64,000 nt of DNA from Microbacterium sp. H83 (GCF_001650405.1 NZ_LWCU01000001.1:152311-216310), one strand, 5' to 3'. Positions 1-8,343 are shown, numbered from the stretch's first letter. The notes: generated from the sequence alone by a model not told the origin. Numbers and translations are program-made.

Positions 1-765
1 GGCTGGACCTACACGCTCGACGTCGTGCTGATGCTGTCGATGTTCCTCGGGCTCTGGACGCTGCCCGCGCTCCGCCCGGAGGGCGAGATCGTCCGCCCCG
101 GTCTCGCCTCTCTCGTCGACGGCTGGCGCTTCCTGCGGCGGGCGAGCAACATCCGGATGCAGTACATCGTCGACATCATCGCGATGACGTTCGGCCAGCC
201 CCTCGCGCTGTTCCCCGCACTCGGCACCGTGCTGCTCGGGGGCGGAGCGGTGACGACCGGCATCCTCACCGCCGCCGTCGCCGTCGGCACGTTCGCCTCG
301 AGCCTCTTCTCGGGCCGCGTCGTCCAGTACCGCTGGCACGGACGCGGCATCGAGAGGGCGGTCGAGGCCTATGGCGTGTCGATCCTGATCTTCGGCGTGG
401 TGCTGCTGATCGGCGCGGTGTCGGGACGAGCGACCGAGAGCGCGCCGCAGATCGGGCTCATCGTCGCGGCGTCGCTGGCTCTCGCGCTGTCCGGCGCTGC
501 GGACAACGTCAGCTCGATCTACCGGAACACGATGATGCAGGCCGCCGTACCCGACACCATCCGGGGCAGGCTGCAGGGCGTGTTCATCGTCGTGGTCGCC
601 GGGGGGCCGCGCATCGGCGCGCTCTACGCGGGCACGCTCGCCACTCTCACCACGCTGTGGTTCCCCCCGCTCCTCGGCGGGTTCCTCGTCGTCGGACTCG
701 TCGCGGTGCTCGCCCGGCGAAGTGCGCGGTTCCGGCTCTACGACGCAGAGAACCCCGAACCCTGA
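1..765 (+). CDS. MFS transporter, C-terminal part (5' end outside window)
   Basis: The reading frame is open from base 1, so only the last 254 residues are present. The visible part has about six to seven hydrophobic membrane segments typical of the second half of a major facilitator exporter. The organisation resembles the EntS/enterobactin-exporter-like branch of MFS proteins, with a late cytoplasmic loop PDTIRGRLQGVF followed by two closing helices and a short basic tail. The substrate cannot be read from this fragment. The stop codon lies in the loop of a hairpin that also serves the convergent yceI gene. Family assignment is good; subfamily is an inference from overall resemblance only. 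Confidence 0.85.
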   Translation, partial: GWTYTLDVVLMLSMFLGLWTLPALRPEGEIVRPGLASLVDGWRFLRRASNIRMQYIVDIIAMTFGQPLALFPALGTVLLGGGAVTTGILTAAVAVGTFASSLFSGRVVQYRWHGRGIERAVEAYGVSILIFGVVLLIGAVSGRATESAPQIGLIVAASLALALSGAADNVSSIYRNTMMQAAVPDTIRGRLQGVFIVVVAGGPRIGALYAGTLATLTTLWFPPLLGGFLVVGLVAVLARRSARFRLYDAENPEP

Positions 766-779
766 CGGGTCCGGGGTTC
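750..779. terminator. Convergent terminator hairpin, MFS / yceI
   Basis: GAACCCCG (750-757) pairs with CGGGGTTC (772-779), and an inner ACCC/GGGT stem closes around the MFS stop codon. There is no T-run, as is usual for high-GC actinobacterial terminators. It lies between two convergent genes and could act in both directions. Confidence 0.55.
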
Positions 780-795
780 CGGCGATCGCGAACGA

Positions 796-1350
796 TCAGT
801 CCTGCTGCAGCGCGCCCTGCAGGTCGAGGCTGATGGTGACGTCCTTGCCGACCAGCACGCCGCCGGTCTCGAGAGCGGCGTTCCAGGTGAGGCCGAAGTC
901 CTCGCGGTTGATGACCGTCTTGGCCGATGCGCCGGCCTTGTAGTTGCCCCACGGGTCGGAGCCGAAGCCGCCGAAGTCGAGCTCGAAGCTGACCGGCTTG
1001 GTGATGCCGCGGATCGTGAGGTCGCCGTCGACGAAGAGCTCGCCGCCCTCGGTGCGGGCACCGGTCGACACGAAGTCCATGGTCGGGAAGTTCTCGGTGT
1101 CGAAGAAGTCGCCGGAGCGGAGGTGCGCGTCGCGGCCCTCGTCCTTGGTGTCGATGGAGGTGACGTCGACGCTCGCCTCGACGCGGGCCTCGAGCGGGTT
1201 CTCGGGAGCGACCAGGGTGGCGCTCTTGACGCCGAACGTGCCGCGCACCTTGGAGATCATCATGTGGCGGACGCTGAAGGTGACCTCGCTGTGAGACGGG
1301 TCGAGCACCCAGGTGCCGGGGCGGTAGCCGGGGATGTCGATGCTGGTCAT
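796..1350 (-). CDS. YceI family protein
   Basis: A 184-residue YceI/lipocalin-like domain protein. The characteristic opening PGTWVLDPSHSEVTFSVRHM, the central GDLTIRGITKPV strand and the end NREDFGLTWNAALETGG...VTISLDLQ match the family, whose fold binds isoprenoid or other amphiphilic molecules. No signal peptide is present, so it is predicted to be cytoplasmic. The start at 1350 is preferred over an upstream in-frame ATG at 1410 because a strong AGGAG lies 7 bases before it and the upstream codons do not resemble the family. A perfect palindrome at 1430-1447 lies about 80 bases upstream and suggests repressor control. Function in the cell is unknown. Confidence 0.93.
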   Translation of the reverse strand: MTSIDIPGYRPGTWVLDPSHSEVTFSVRHMMISKVRGTFGVKSATLVAPENPLEARVEASVDVTSIDTKDEGRDAHLRSGDFFDTENFPTMDFVSTGARTEGGELFVDGDLTIRGITKPVSFELDFGGFGSDPWGNYKAGASAKTVINREDFGLTWNAALETGGVLVGKDVTISLDLQGALQQD

Positions 1351-1429
1351 GGGTTTCTCCTCGGAGATCTCGGCCGCGATCTGCGGCAACGGATGAGGGG
1401 CCGTGTTCACGGCGTCTCTTCTCCCAACT

Positions 1430-1447
1430 TACATGCACATGCATGTA
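1430..1447. promoter_or_regulatory. Operator-like palindrome upstream of yceI
   Basis: TACATGCA (1430-1437), spacer CA, TGCATGTA (1440-1447) is a perfect 8+8 inverted repeat. It is strikingly AT-richer than its surroundings and sits 80 bases upstream of the yceI start. The size and symmetry fit a dimeric regulator such as a MarR-family protein, a group often linked with yceI genes; no such regulator is encoded in the window. Binding is an inference. Confidence 0.55.
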
Positions 1448-1488
1448 TTCCCGAGAATGCGGAATCGATCGACGCGTGCGCGGACGAC

Positions 1489-1522
1489 AGAGGCGCCGCA
1501 CCCGATCGGGTGCGGCGCCTCT
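1489..1522 (-). terminator. Terminator of FKBP gene
   Basis: A perfect 34-base palindrome (17+17, half-site beginning AGAGGCGCCGCACC) lies 16 bases after the stop codon of the FKBP gene. No T-run follows. Confidence 0.65.
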
Positions 1523-1538
1523 GCGACGTCGAGGACGG

Positions 1539-1907
1539 TCAGCCGACGGCCACCAGGTCGATGATGAAGATCAGCGTCTTGCCGGACAGGAAGTGCCCGC
1601 CGCCGACCGGGCCGTACGCGAGGTGCGGCGGGATGACGAGCTCGCGGCGTCCGCCGACCTTCATGCCGGGGATGCCGTCCTGCCAGCCCTGGATGAGACC
1701 GCGGAGCGGGAACTGGATGGTCTCGCCGCGTCCCCACGAGGAGTCGAACTCCTCGCCGGACTCGAACTCGACACCGGCGTAGTGCACGGTCACGGTGTCG
1801 CCGGGCTTCGCCTCGGTGCCGTCACCTTCGATGATGTCGCGGATCACGAGCTCCGCGGGCGCGGGGCCGGTGGGGGCGTCGAACTCAGGCTTCGTACGAT
1901 CAGTCAT
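1539..1907 (-). CDS. FKBP-type peptidyl-prolyl cis-trans isomerase
   Basis: A 122-residue cytoplasmic single-domain FKBP that catalyses proline cis-trans isomerisation during protein folding. Visible family features are VTVHYAGVEFESGEEFDSSW, the IQGWQDGIPGMKVGGRREL segment that forms the active-site floor, and LAYGPVGGG followed by LIFIIDLV. No signal sequence is present, in contrast to the FKBP lipoprotein at 44698-45681. The start at 1907 is chosen because conserved sequence begins after MTDRTKPEF and a GGGG stretch lies just upstream; the in-frame ATG at 1943 would add residues unlike the family. It is monocistronic, ending in a perfect hairpin at 1489-1522. Confidence 0.94.
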   Translation of the reverse strand: MTDRTKPEFDAPTGPAPAELVIRDIIEGDGTEAKPGDTVTVHYAGVEFESGEEFDSSWGRGETIQFPLRGLIQGWQDGIPGMKVGGRRELVIPPHLAYGPVGGGHFLSGKTLIFIIDLVAVG

Positions 1908-2052
1908 ATCCCCATCCAACCGGAGCCCCGCCCCGGAGGTCAACGCGACGGCCCCTGCTCACAGCGAACACGTCGGTGGACCCTCGTCTGCGCCGGGTTT
2001 GCGTGAAACCCTTGACACCCCTCGGGCCCGGGTGCACCCTGTTTACAGACCA

Positions 2053-2103
2053 ACTCAGCGCCCGGGAGACATGCAGGCATCGCCGCAGCACCGGGCGCTG
2101 AGT
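2053..2103 (-). terminator. Hairpin terminator of hydrolase gene
   Basis: ACTCAGCGCCCGG (2053-2065) pairs perfectly with CCGGGCGCTGAGT (2091-2103) around a 25-base loop, 25 bases downstream of the hydrolase stop codon. The rest of the 1908-2128 gap shows no coding signal; a TTGACA at about 2010 has no convincing -10 partner. Confidence 0.5.
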
Positions 2104-2128
2104 GTGTCGGGGGCGGTCCCCGCGCGGC

Positions 2129-2827
2129 TCACTCGGCGGCTCCGACGGCCTCCGCGACGTCGATCAGCATCCGTGCGAGCTCCTCCGGCCGACTCAGCAT
2201 GACGCAGTGGCTGCCGTCGATCTCGTCGGCCACGACGCCGAGACGATCGCTGGCGAGACCCCGGAGGAACGAGGCGGGGAAGAACCGGTCCTGCGAGCAC
2301 ACGATGACTCGCGTCGGCACATCCGGCCACGCCTCCATCGGCCACGGCGCGCTCATCGCCGCCGACGACGGATGGGCGCGCTCCCGGCTCAGCGCGTCCT
2401 CGGCCAGCGACCTCGGCACATCGTGGTAGAAGCTGACGAGCGGGTCCTCGTGTCCCGTCATCCCGCCGTCCAGCGCCGCCTGCGCGGCCGCCGCCGCGAC
2501 GTAGCCCGTCGCCTCCCACCAGTCCTCAGGACGCTCCCCCGGACGCGGGATCATCCCGGCCAGCAGCACGAGCGCGTCGGCTCCTCGGCGGTCCGCCACG
2601 AGCGGCGCGGTGAATGCACCGAAGGAGTGACCGACCACGATGCCGCCGCGACCGTGGCCGGCCGCGGCGAGCGCCGCGTCGGCGTAGTCGTCCAGCGTCG
2701 CCGTCTCATCGTCCGCGGGCAGATCGGGCGCGAAGACCTCGTGCCCGCGGGCACGCAACGCCGCCGACACGAGGTGCCAGGACCATCCCGTGTCGCCTCC
2801 CCCGTGGAGCAGGACGAAAGCGGTCAC
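2129..2827 (-). CDS. Alpha/beta hydrolase
   Basis: A 232-residue alpha/beta-hydrolase of the small esterase type related to plant methyl-esterases and EstC-like proteins. Residues 5-10 carry LLHGGG (oxyanion hole), the nucleophile elbow GHSFG places the catalytic serine at about 68, Asp180 in SQDRFFP and His207 in GSHCVML complete the triad. The substrate is not predictable. The start ATG is only 11 bases after the stop codon of the PrsW gene, so the two are probably co-transcribed from the promoter at 4204-4209. There is no signal peptide, so a cytoplasmic location is expected. Confidence 0.9.
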   Translation of the reverse strand: MTAFVLLHGGGDTGWSWHLVSAALRARGHEVFAPDLPADDETATLDDYADAALAAAGHGRGGIVVGHSFGAFTAPLVADRRGADALVLLAGMIPRPGERPEDWWEATGYVAAAAAQAALDGGMTGHEDPLVSFYHDVPRSLAEDALSRERAHPSSAAMSAPWPMEAWPDVPTRVIVCSQDRFFPASFLRGLASDRLGVVADEIDGSHCVMLSRPEELARMLIDVAEAVGAAE

Positions 2828-2838
2828 GATGGCATCCC

Positions 2839-4197
2839 CTAGTAGGCCAGCAGCGCGGCGCGCGCGGCGCGGGCCCGGTTCAGGAGCGCCTGCTCCTCGA
2901 CCGGCGCCAGGGGGTCGCGTCCCGTGATGGCGCGCTGCCGCACGGACGCGAGCGTCGTGGCGTCCTTGATGAACTCGCGCATGAGCGGACGGCGGTCGCC
3001 CCGCAGCTGCGCCGCCCAGCGCAGACCGGTCCGGCGTCCCGCGGGAGTTGCCAGCATCGTGACCTCCTCGGGGGTGAACCAGCCCGCGGCGGCGTAGTCA
3101 CCCAGACGCGCCCGTGTCAGACGCGCCTCCTCGCGGCGCAGAGCGACGATGCCGAAGATGAATCCGACGAAGAGCGGCACCTGCAGCACGAAGTACAGCA
3201 GGAAGAAGTTCACGAACGAGGAGCCGTTCCACAGTCCGTGCAGGAGCATCGCCCCGAGCATCCCGAGCAGTCCGAAACCGAGCGTCGCCCCGGCGGAGGC
3301 GTTCCTGCGCGCCGCCAGGCCGATCGCGAGACCCGTGAGCGCGGTGAACATCGCATGCGCGAAGGGCGACATCACGGCGCGGAGGATGAACGTCACGGTC
3401 AGCTGCCCGCTGCCGCCCTCGATCAGACTGATCGCGAAGTACTGGATGTTCTCCGTGAAGGCGAAGCCGGCGCCGACGAGAGCTCCGTACACCACACCGT
3501 CCACGGGTCCGTCGAACGACCGACGGGCGATGAGGAAGATCAGGAAGACGCCGACGCCCTTCCAGAGCTCCTCGACGATCGGGGCCTGGACGACGGCGCT
3601 CGCGACCTCTCCGCGCGCCCCGAACAGGAGCGACAGACCGAGGTCGACGAGCAGCGTGAGGCCCACGGCGGCGATCGCGCCCCACGCGATGGCGAAGAAG
3701 ACCAGCGACTTGGGCTCCGGCTCCCAGCGGTCGATCATCCGGACGACGAAGAAGACGACGGCGAGCGGCACGAGAGCGAGGACGAGGCCGATGATCGACG
3801 CGAGGGGACCGAGGAACAGGCCGAAGTACGCGATGAGCGCGAGGAGCAGGAGGCCCAGGAAACCGAACAGCACCCCCAGCGCGATGCGTCCGCCGCGGCG
3901 TGCCGGCGGCAGCGCGGGAAGACCGGGCGCGGGAGCGGGTGCGACCGGAGCCGGCGGAGAGTACGGCGTCGGCTGTGCGAGCACGGAGGCATAGCCGGGG
4001 CCCTGGGCGAAGGGTGCGGGCGTGTACGCCGACTGCGCGTACTGCTGCGCCGAGTACTGCTGGGGAGCCGGCGGGCCGTACCCCGTCGGCTGCTGCTGCG
4101 GCGGTGGACCCTGCGGGTGCTGCGGACCGGGATTCTGAGGACCCTGGTACGGCGGCGGCGTGTACGGCGATGGCTGGGACGGTCCTCCGGAACTCAT
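2839..4197 (-). CDS. PrsW family intramembrane metalloprotease
   Basis: A 452-residue membrane protein. The first 90 or so residues are a Pro/Gln/Tyr/Gly-rich cytoplasmic tail (PYTPPPYQGPQ, QQYSAQQYAQ), followed by eight or so membrane helices. PrsW motifs are present: an EELWKG segment near residue 209, FTENIQYF near 249 and LLHGLWN near 320, whose Glu and His residues are thought to form the metal site. PrsW proteins perform site-1 cleavage of anti-sigma factors in Bacillus; the target here is unknown and no sigma/anti-sigma pair lies nearby. The C-terminal 110 residues form a soluble Arg/Ala-rich tail. The start at 4197 is supported by a TATGCT box six bases upstream, suggesting a leaderless mRNA. 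Confidence 0.9.
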   Translation of the reverse strand: MSSGGPSQPSPYTPPPYQGPQNPGPQHPQGPPPQQQPTGYGPPAPQQYSAQQYAQSAYTPAPFAQGPGYASVLAQPTPYSPPAPVAPAPAPGLPALPPARRGGRIALGVLFGFLGLLLLALIAYFGLFLGPLASIIGLVLALVPLAVVFFVVRMIDRWEPEPKSLVFFAIAWGAIAAVGLTLLVDLGLSLLFGARGEVASAVVQAPIVEELWKGVGVFLIFLIARRSFDGPVDGVVYGALVGAGFAFTENIQYFAISLIEGGSGQLTVTFILRAVMSPFAHAMFTALTGLAIGLAARRNASAGATLGFGLLGMLGAMLLHGLWNGSSFVNFFLLYFVLQVPLFVGFIFGIVALRREEARLTRARLGDYAAAGWFTPEEVTMLATPAGRRTGLRWAAQLRGDRRPLMREFIKDATTLASVRQRAITGRDPLAPVEEQALLNRARAARAALLAY

Positions 4198-4203
4198 AGC
4201 CAC

Positions 4204-4209
4204 AGCATA
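4204..4209 (-). promoter_or_regulatory. Leaderless -10 box (TATGCT) for prsW
   Basis: TATGCT ends six bases before the ATG at 4197. This TAnnnT-N6-start spacing places transcription at or next to the start codon. Confidence 0.55.
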
Positions 4210-4273
4210 TGGGGCACAAGCGATCCGGCCCGGGTCTGGCGACTTCCTCCAGCGGATCTCCCGCACCACCGGA

Positions 4274-4279
4274 TAGCGT
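4274..4279 (+). promoter_or_regulatory. Leaderless -10 box (TAGCGT) for FAH-fold gene
   Basis: TAGCGT is followed by six bases and the ATG at 4286. No Shine-Dalgarno sequence precedes the gene. Confidence 0.6.
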
Positions 4280-4285
4280 AGACAC

Positions 4286-5155
4286 ATGCGGTTCGCTCAT
4301 CTGCGTCGCGCCGACTCCTCCTCTGCGAACCTCGCGGTGGTGGACGGCACCGACGCCATCCTCGTCTCCGACCTCCTTCCCGACCCGCCTGCGACTCTGC
4401 AGCAGCTGATCGAGGGAGGCGAGCCCCTGCTCGAGTCCCTCCGCACCGCGCTCGCGGAGAGCGCCGCTCCGCGGCATCCGCTCTCCGGCTGGGACTTCGC
4501 CTCGGCGGTCATCGCTCCCCCGGCGGTCCTCGCCGTCGGCCTCAACTACGCGGCGCACTCGAGCGAACTGGGGCTCAAGACGGATGCCGCGCCGACGGTG
4601 TTCACACTGTGGCCGAACTCCCTGACGGGGCACGAGCAGACGACCTCCTGGCCCCGGTCCCTCAGCGAGGCCGTGGACTACGAGGCGGAGCTCGGCGTGC
4701 TCATCGGCACTCCCGCGAAGGACGTGGACGAGGCGGATGCGCTGGCGCACGTGTGGGGGTACACCGTCGTGAACGACATCACGGCCCGGAACGTCCAGTT
4801 CTCCGAGGCGCAGTGGTCGCGGTGCAAGTCGTTCGACGGCTTCACCCCCACGGGCCCGTTCGCGATCACGGCCGACGAGATCGCCGACCCGCAGGACCTC
4901 CACATCTGGGCCGTCGTCGACGGGCAGACCGTCCAGGACGCGAGCACCGGCCAGATGGTGCGCTCGGTCGCCACGCTCATCGCGCATCTCTCCCAGTCGC
5001 TGACCCTGCTGCCCGGAACGCTGATCTCGACGGGCAGCCCCGGCGGCGCCGGCTACTCCCGCGACCCGCAGATCTTCCTCCGCGACCGCTCGAAGGTCAC
5101 TGTCGGCATCGACGGCATCGGCGAGCTGACCACCCACTGCCGCGTGCTCGACTGA
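4286..5155 (+). CDS. Fumarylacetoacetate hydrolase family protein
   Basis: A 289-residue protein with the FAH fold used by fumarylacetoacetases, acylpyruvases and oxaloacetate-processing enzymes. The catalytic core begins near residue 75 (VLAVGLNYAAHS); the metal-binding DYEAELGVLIG and the NDITARNVQ segment are visible, as is the closing STGSPGGAGY loop. The first 70 residues form the usual small N-terminal domain of this family. The precise substrate cannot be assigned: the family covers aromatic catabolism and 2-oxoacid repair and there are no pathway neighbours. It is a single-gene unit with a leaderless promoter and a strong shared terminator. Confidence 0.92.
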   Translation: MRFAHLRRADSSSANLAVVDGTDAILVSDLLPDPPATLQQLIEGGEPLLESLRTALAESAAPRHPLSGWDFASAVIAPPAVLAVGLNYAAHSSELGLKTDAAPTVFTLWPNSLTGHEQTTSWPRSLSEAVDYEAELGVLIGTPAKDVDEADALAHVWGYTVVNDITARNVQFSEAQWSRCKSFDGFTPTGPFAITADEIADPQDLHIWAVVDGQTVQDASTGQMVRSVATLIAHLSQSLTLLPGTLISTGSPGGAGYSRDPQIFLRDRSKVTVGIDGIGELTTHCRVLD

Positions 5156-5185
5156 TCCGGCACGCTCAGCGTCGCTCGGACGCAG

Positions 5186-5219
5186 GAACGGCCCCGGCGG
5201 ATGATCGCCGGGGCCGTTC
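5186..5219. terminator. Bidirectional terminator, FAH-fold gene / aspA
   Basis: GAACGGCCCCGGCG (5186-5199) and CGCCGGGGCCGTTC (5206-5219) form a perfect 14-bp stem with a six-base loop, 30 bases after the FAH-fold stop and 10 bases after the aspA stop on the other strand. Confidence 0.75.
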
Positions 5220-5228
5220 GCGTACTGG

Positions 5229-6689
5229 TCAGATCTCGATGAGGTCCTCGGGCGTGATGACCGGGATCGCCGCGGTGATCGCCTCGAGGCCCGAGAGACG
5301 GGCCGGCGACAGCTGCTTGGTCACCTCGTCGCGCGACATCAGTCCGGCTTCGACCACGAGATCGGCGACGTTGCGGTTCGTGAGGAGAGCGGTCTTGGCC
5401 AGGGCCGCGGCCGCCGCATATCCGATGAACGGGGTGAGCGCCGTGATCACGCCCACCGAGGCACCGACCATCGCACCGAGGCGGTCGCGGTTCGCCGTGA
5501 TGCCGTCGACGCAGTTGACCCGCAGTGTCCACATCGCCTGGCGCATCCAGGTGATCGACTGGAAGATCGAGTGCGCGATGACCGGCTCGAAGGCGTTCAG
5601 CTGCAGCTGCCCCGCCTCGGCCGCCATCGTGACGGTCATGTCTGCGCCGGCGACGGCGAACGCCACCTGATTGACCACCTCGGGGATCACCGGGTTCACC
5701 TTGCCGGGCATGATGCTCGAGCCCGCCTGCATCGCCGGGAGGTTGATCTCGCCGAAGCCCGCCTGCGGACCCGACGACAGGAGCCGCAGGTCGTTGCAGA
5801 TCTTCGACAGCTTCATGGCATTGCGCTTGAGCGTCGACGAGAAGGACATGAAGGAGCCCGTGTCGCTGGTCGCCTCGACGAGATCGCCGGCGGTGACCAG
5901 GTCGAGCTCGGTGATCTCGCGCAGATGCTTGAGCACGGCGGGTGCGTAGTCCACGTGCGTGGTGATGCCCGTGCCGATGGCCGTCGCGCCCATGTTGATC
6001 TCGAACATGAGCGACGCGTTCTCGGTCAGTCGGGTGTGGTCGTAGCCGAGCGTCGACGCGAAGCCGTGGAACTCCTGCCCGAGCGTCATGGGGACGGCAT
6101 CCTGCAGCTGGGTGCGTCCGACCTTGAGGACGTCGTGGAACTCGTGCGACTTGTGGAGGAACGAGATGCGGAGGAGGTCCAGCTCCTCGAGCAGCGAGCG
6201 CAGCGTCAGCGAGAGGCCGATCTTGACCGCCGTCGGGTACACGTCGTTGGTGGACTGGCTGCGGTTGGTGTGGTCGATCGGCGACAGGAACCCGTAGTCG
6301 CCCTTCTCCCGTCCGGCCATCTCGAGCGCGATGTTGGTGATGACCTCGTTCGCGTTCATGTTCGTCGAAGTGCCAGCGCCGCCCTGGATGACGCCCACCG
6401 TGAACTGGTCGTGGAACTCGCCGTCGATGACGCGCTGGGCGGCGCGGTCGATGAGATCCGCCCTCTCCGGGTCGAGCACGCCGATCTCCCGATTCGCCCT
6501 GGCGCTGGCCTGCTTGACCATCGCCAGCCCGACCACCAGGTCGGGGTACACGGAGATCGGACGCTTCGTGATCGGGAAGTTCGCGTCGGCGCGGGCGGTG
6601 TGGATACCCCAGTACGCGTCGGCGGGGATCTCCATGCTCCCGAGGGAATCGGTCTCGGTGCGGGTCTGGGCGGGCGCGGCAGAAGCCAT
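5229..6689 (-). CDS. aspA: Aspartate ammonia-lyase
   Basis: A 486-residue enzyme of the aspartase/fumarase superfamily, converting L-aspartate to fumarate and ammonia. The superfamily signature GSSIMPGKVNPV is intact, together with GTSTNMNANEV and the N-terminal YWGIHTARA segment that distinguishes aspartases from fumarases. Length is close to typical aspartases plus a short N-terminal extension. The start at 6689 is chosen because AAGGATG lies five bases upstream; an upstream in-frame start at 6740 would add unconserved residues. A TAGGAT box about 50 bases upstream gives this gene a short untranslated leader, unlike many of its neighbours. The convergent terminator lies directly after the stop. 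Confidence 0.96.
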   Translation of the reverse strand: MASAAPAQTRTETDSLGSMEIPADAYWGIHTARADANFPITKRPISVYPDLVVGLAMVKQASARANREIGVLDPERADLIDRAAQRVIDGEFHDQFTVGVIQGGAGTSTNMNANEVITNIALEMAGREKGDYGFLSPIDHTNRSQSTNDVYPTAVKIGLSLTLRSLLEELDLLRISFLHKSHEFHDVLKVGRTQLQDAVPMTLGQEFHGFASTLGYDHTRLTENASLMFEINMGATAIGTGITTHVDYAPAVLKHLREITELDLVTAGDLVEATSDTGSFMSFSSTLKRNAMKLSKICNDLRLLSSGPQAGFGEINLPAMQAGSSIMPGKVNPVIPEVVNQVAFAVAGADMTVTMAAEAGQLQLNAFEPVIAHSIFQSITWMRQAMWTLRVNCVDGITANRDRLGAMVGASVGVITALTPFIGYAAAAALAKTALLTNRNVADLVVEAGLMSRDEVTKQLSPARLSGLEAITAAIPVITPEDLIEI

Positions 6690-6738
6690 GTCACATCCTT
6701 GTGGGTAGTGGCGAGTGTGGACTGCGGGGGATGCCCCC

Positions 6739-6744
6739 ATCCTA
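6739..6744 (-). promoter_or_regulatory. Candidate -10 box (TAGGAT) for aspA
   Basis: TAGGAT lies 49 bases before the aspA start. A small hairpin GGGGG-CAT-CCCCC (6726-6738) follows immediately and would sit at the 5' end of the mRNA. No clear -35 element is visible. Confidence 0.35.
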
Positions 6745-6782
6745 CGCCCGCCCCCATGCCACGACCGGGATGCGTCCGCGCG

Positions 6783-7694
6783 TCACCGTTTGCGCGAGAA
6801 CGCCTCGAGCCGCTCCTGCGGACTCAGCCGGGCCATCTTCTCCAGCCATCGCTCCGAGAAGAACTCGCCGGTCGGGGCGTCCGTCACGGGCACCACGGTG
6901 TGCGTGATCGTGTCCGTGTGGACGTGGACCAGCTGGAACGCCTGCGCCGCATCCATCCCGTTCACGTCCGGAGCCGGACGCGCGACGTTCATCGTGTAGC
7001 ACGTCGCCGACGAGACGCTCACCGGGACACCGGCGAACATGCCGTGCGACGAGTAGTGCAGATGCCCCGCGAGGATGCCGCGCACGTCGCTCCCCCGGAT
7101 CACCTCGGCCAGCTCGTTCTGGTGGCGCAGCTCGAGGATGTCGAAGAGGGGCAGGTGGCTCGGCAGAGGCGGATGATGCATCGCCAGGAGCGTGCCGTGC
7201 GGCGCCGGCTCCCTGAGCTGATCGGCCAGCCAGCCGAGCTGCCCGTCGTCGAGGTCGCCGTGATGCCATCCCGGCACGCTCGTGTCGAGGGCGATCACGC
7301 GCAGGCCGTCGAGATCCCAGACTCCGGTGATCGGCTCTTCGCTGGGAGCCTGATCGAGGAGGCCCGCACGGAGCGCCGGCCGCTCATCGTGGTTCCCGGC
7401 GACCCAGATGACGACCGTGCCGAGAGCCGCGGCCACGGGCTCCACGGCCGCTCTCAGACGGCGGTATGCGTCGGGCTCTCCGAGGTCGGCGAGATCGCCG
7501 GTGATGACGATCGCAGCGGGGTTCGGATGCACGGACCGGATCGCGTCGAGCGTGCGGGCGAAGGTGGACTCGACGTCATAGCGCCCGCCGAGCGGCACGC
7601 CGTCGGCGAGGAAGTGCGGATCGCTGACATGGATCACGACGTGTGAGGCCTGCGCGTGGCGCCCGAAGACGTATCCCCCTGTGGACTCGCTCAT
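6783..7694 (-). CDS. Metallophosphoesterase, CpdA-like
   Basis: A 303-residue calcineurin-like phosphoesterase, resembling cyclic nucleotide phosphodiesterases of the CpdA/GpdQ type. The dimetal site motifs appear in order: SDPHF near residue 25, GDLAD near 66, GNHDE near 100, HHPP near 172 and GHLHY near 210. These are all metal ligands of the family; the preferred substrate (cAMP, glycerophosphodiesters or others) cannot be told from sequence. The start at 7694 is supported by a TAGGCT box seven bases upstream, so the mRNA is probably leaderless. It is transcribed divergently from a TetR-type regulator, with only 82 bases between start codons, so that regulator may control it. Confidence 0.92.
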   Translation of the reverse strand: MSESTGGYVFGRHAQASHVVIHVSDPHFLADGVPLGGRYDVESTFARTLDAIRSVHPNPAAIVITGDLADLGEPDAYRRLRAAVEPVAAALGTVVIWVAGNHDERPALRAGLLDQAPSEEPITGVWDLDGLRVIALDTSVPGWHHGDLDDGQLGWLADQLREPAPHGTLLAMHHPPLPSHLPLFDILELRHQNELAEVIRGSDVRGILAGHLHYSSHGMFAGVPVSVSSATCYTMNVARPAPDVNGMDAAQAFQLVHVHTDTITHTVVPVTDAPTGEFFSERWLEKMARLSPQERLEAFSRKR

Positions 7695-7701
7695 GCCACC
7701 C

Positions 7702-7707
7702 AGCCTA
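7702..7707 (-). promoter_or_regulatory. Leaderless -10 box (TAGGCT) for phosphoesterase
   Basis: TAGGCT ends seven bases before the ATG at 7694. Confidence 0.55.
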
Positions 7708-7764
7708 GGGCGACGGCCGCGGATCGGCCGGTGTCGCGACCACATCATCTGTAGTGCCGAGCGG

Positions 7765-7770
7765 TAGAGT
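7765..7770 (+). promoter_or_regulatory. Leaderless -10 box (TAGAGT) for tetR-type gene
   Basis: TAGAGT is followed by six bases (TCGGGG) and the ATG at 7777. The G-run might also act as a weak ribosome binding site. Confidence 0.55.
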
Positions 7771-7776
7771 TCGGGG

Positions 7777-8343
7777 ATGGCGAAGAACGACATCAGACGG
7801 CGGGCCATCGCGGATGCCGGCCTGCGCGTCCTGGCGGCCGAGGGCACGCGCGGGCTCACCCACCGGGCCATCGACCTCGCGGCGGGCATCCCGGTGGGGA
7901 CGACCTCGAACTACTTCCGGAGCAGGGACGCCCTCGTGGAGGGACTCGTCGAGCGCATCGGCGAGCGGCTCGCGCCGACCGAGGAGGATCGCCGCCGGCG
8001 GTCGACGTCGCTCCCGAGCCGAGAGCTGTTCGCGGACTACGTGCGCGACATCGTGCGCCGGCTGAGCGAGGATCGCGACGTCACCATCGCCCTCTTCGAG
8101 CTGCGGCTCGAGAGCAGTCGTCGCCCCGAGGTGGCCGCCCTGCTCGGCGCCTGGCAGCGCGCCGGCTTCGACGCGGACGTCGCCTTCAACGCCTCGGCGG
8201 GACTTCCCGGAGGTCGGCGCGAGATCGCACTGTTCCACTACGCCGTCGACGGCCTGCTTCTCGACAGGCTCACGACGCCGATCGACCCCGACCGATCGAC
8301 CGACGACATCATCGACGATCTGGTCGACGGACTGCTGAGGTGA
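7777..8343 (+). CDS. TetR family transcriptional regulator
   Basis: A 188-residue regulator. The N-terminal helix-turn-helix is clear: AIADAGLRVLAAEGTRGLTH, then AIDLAAGIPVGTTSNYFRSRDALV, with the conserved Tyr-Phe of the recognition helix near residue 48. The C-terminal ligand-binding half is not informative about the effector. It faces the metallophosphoesterase gene. The intergenic stretch holds an imperfect inverted repeat, GGCCG (7715-7719) and CGGCC (7725-7729), just upstream of the phosphoesterase promoter, which could be part of its operator. Autoregulation and control of the divergent gene are inferences from arrangement only. Confidence 0.92.
   Translation: MAKNDIRRRAIADAGLRVLAAEGTRGLTHRAIDLAAGIPVGTTSNYFRSRDALVEGLVERIGERLAPTEEDRRRRSTSLPSRELFADYVRDIVRRLSEDRDVTIALFELRLESSRRPEVAALLGAWQRAGFDADVAFNASAGLPGGRREIALFHYAVDGLLLDRLTTPIDPDRSTDDIIDDLVDGLLR

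Noticed and set aside
2010..2060. TTGACA as a promoter in the 1908-2128 gap
   Set aside because: No -10 element at a suitable distance and no gene follows on the plus strand.
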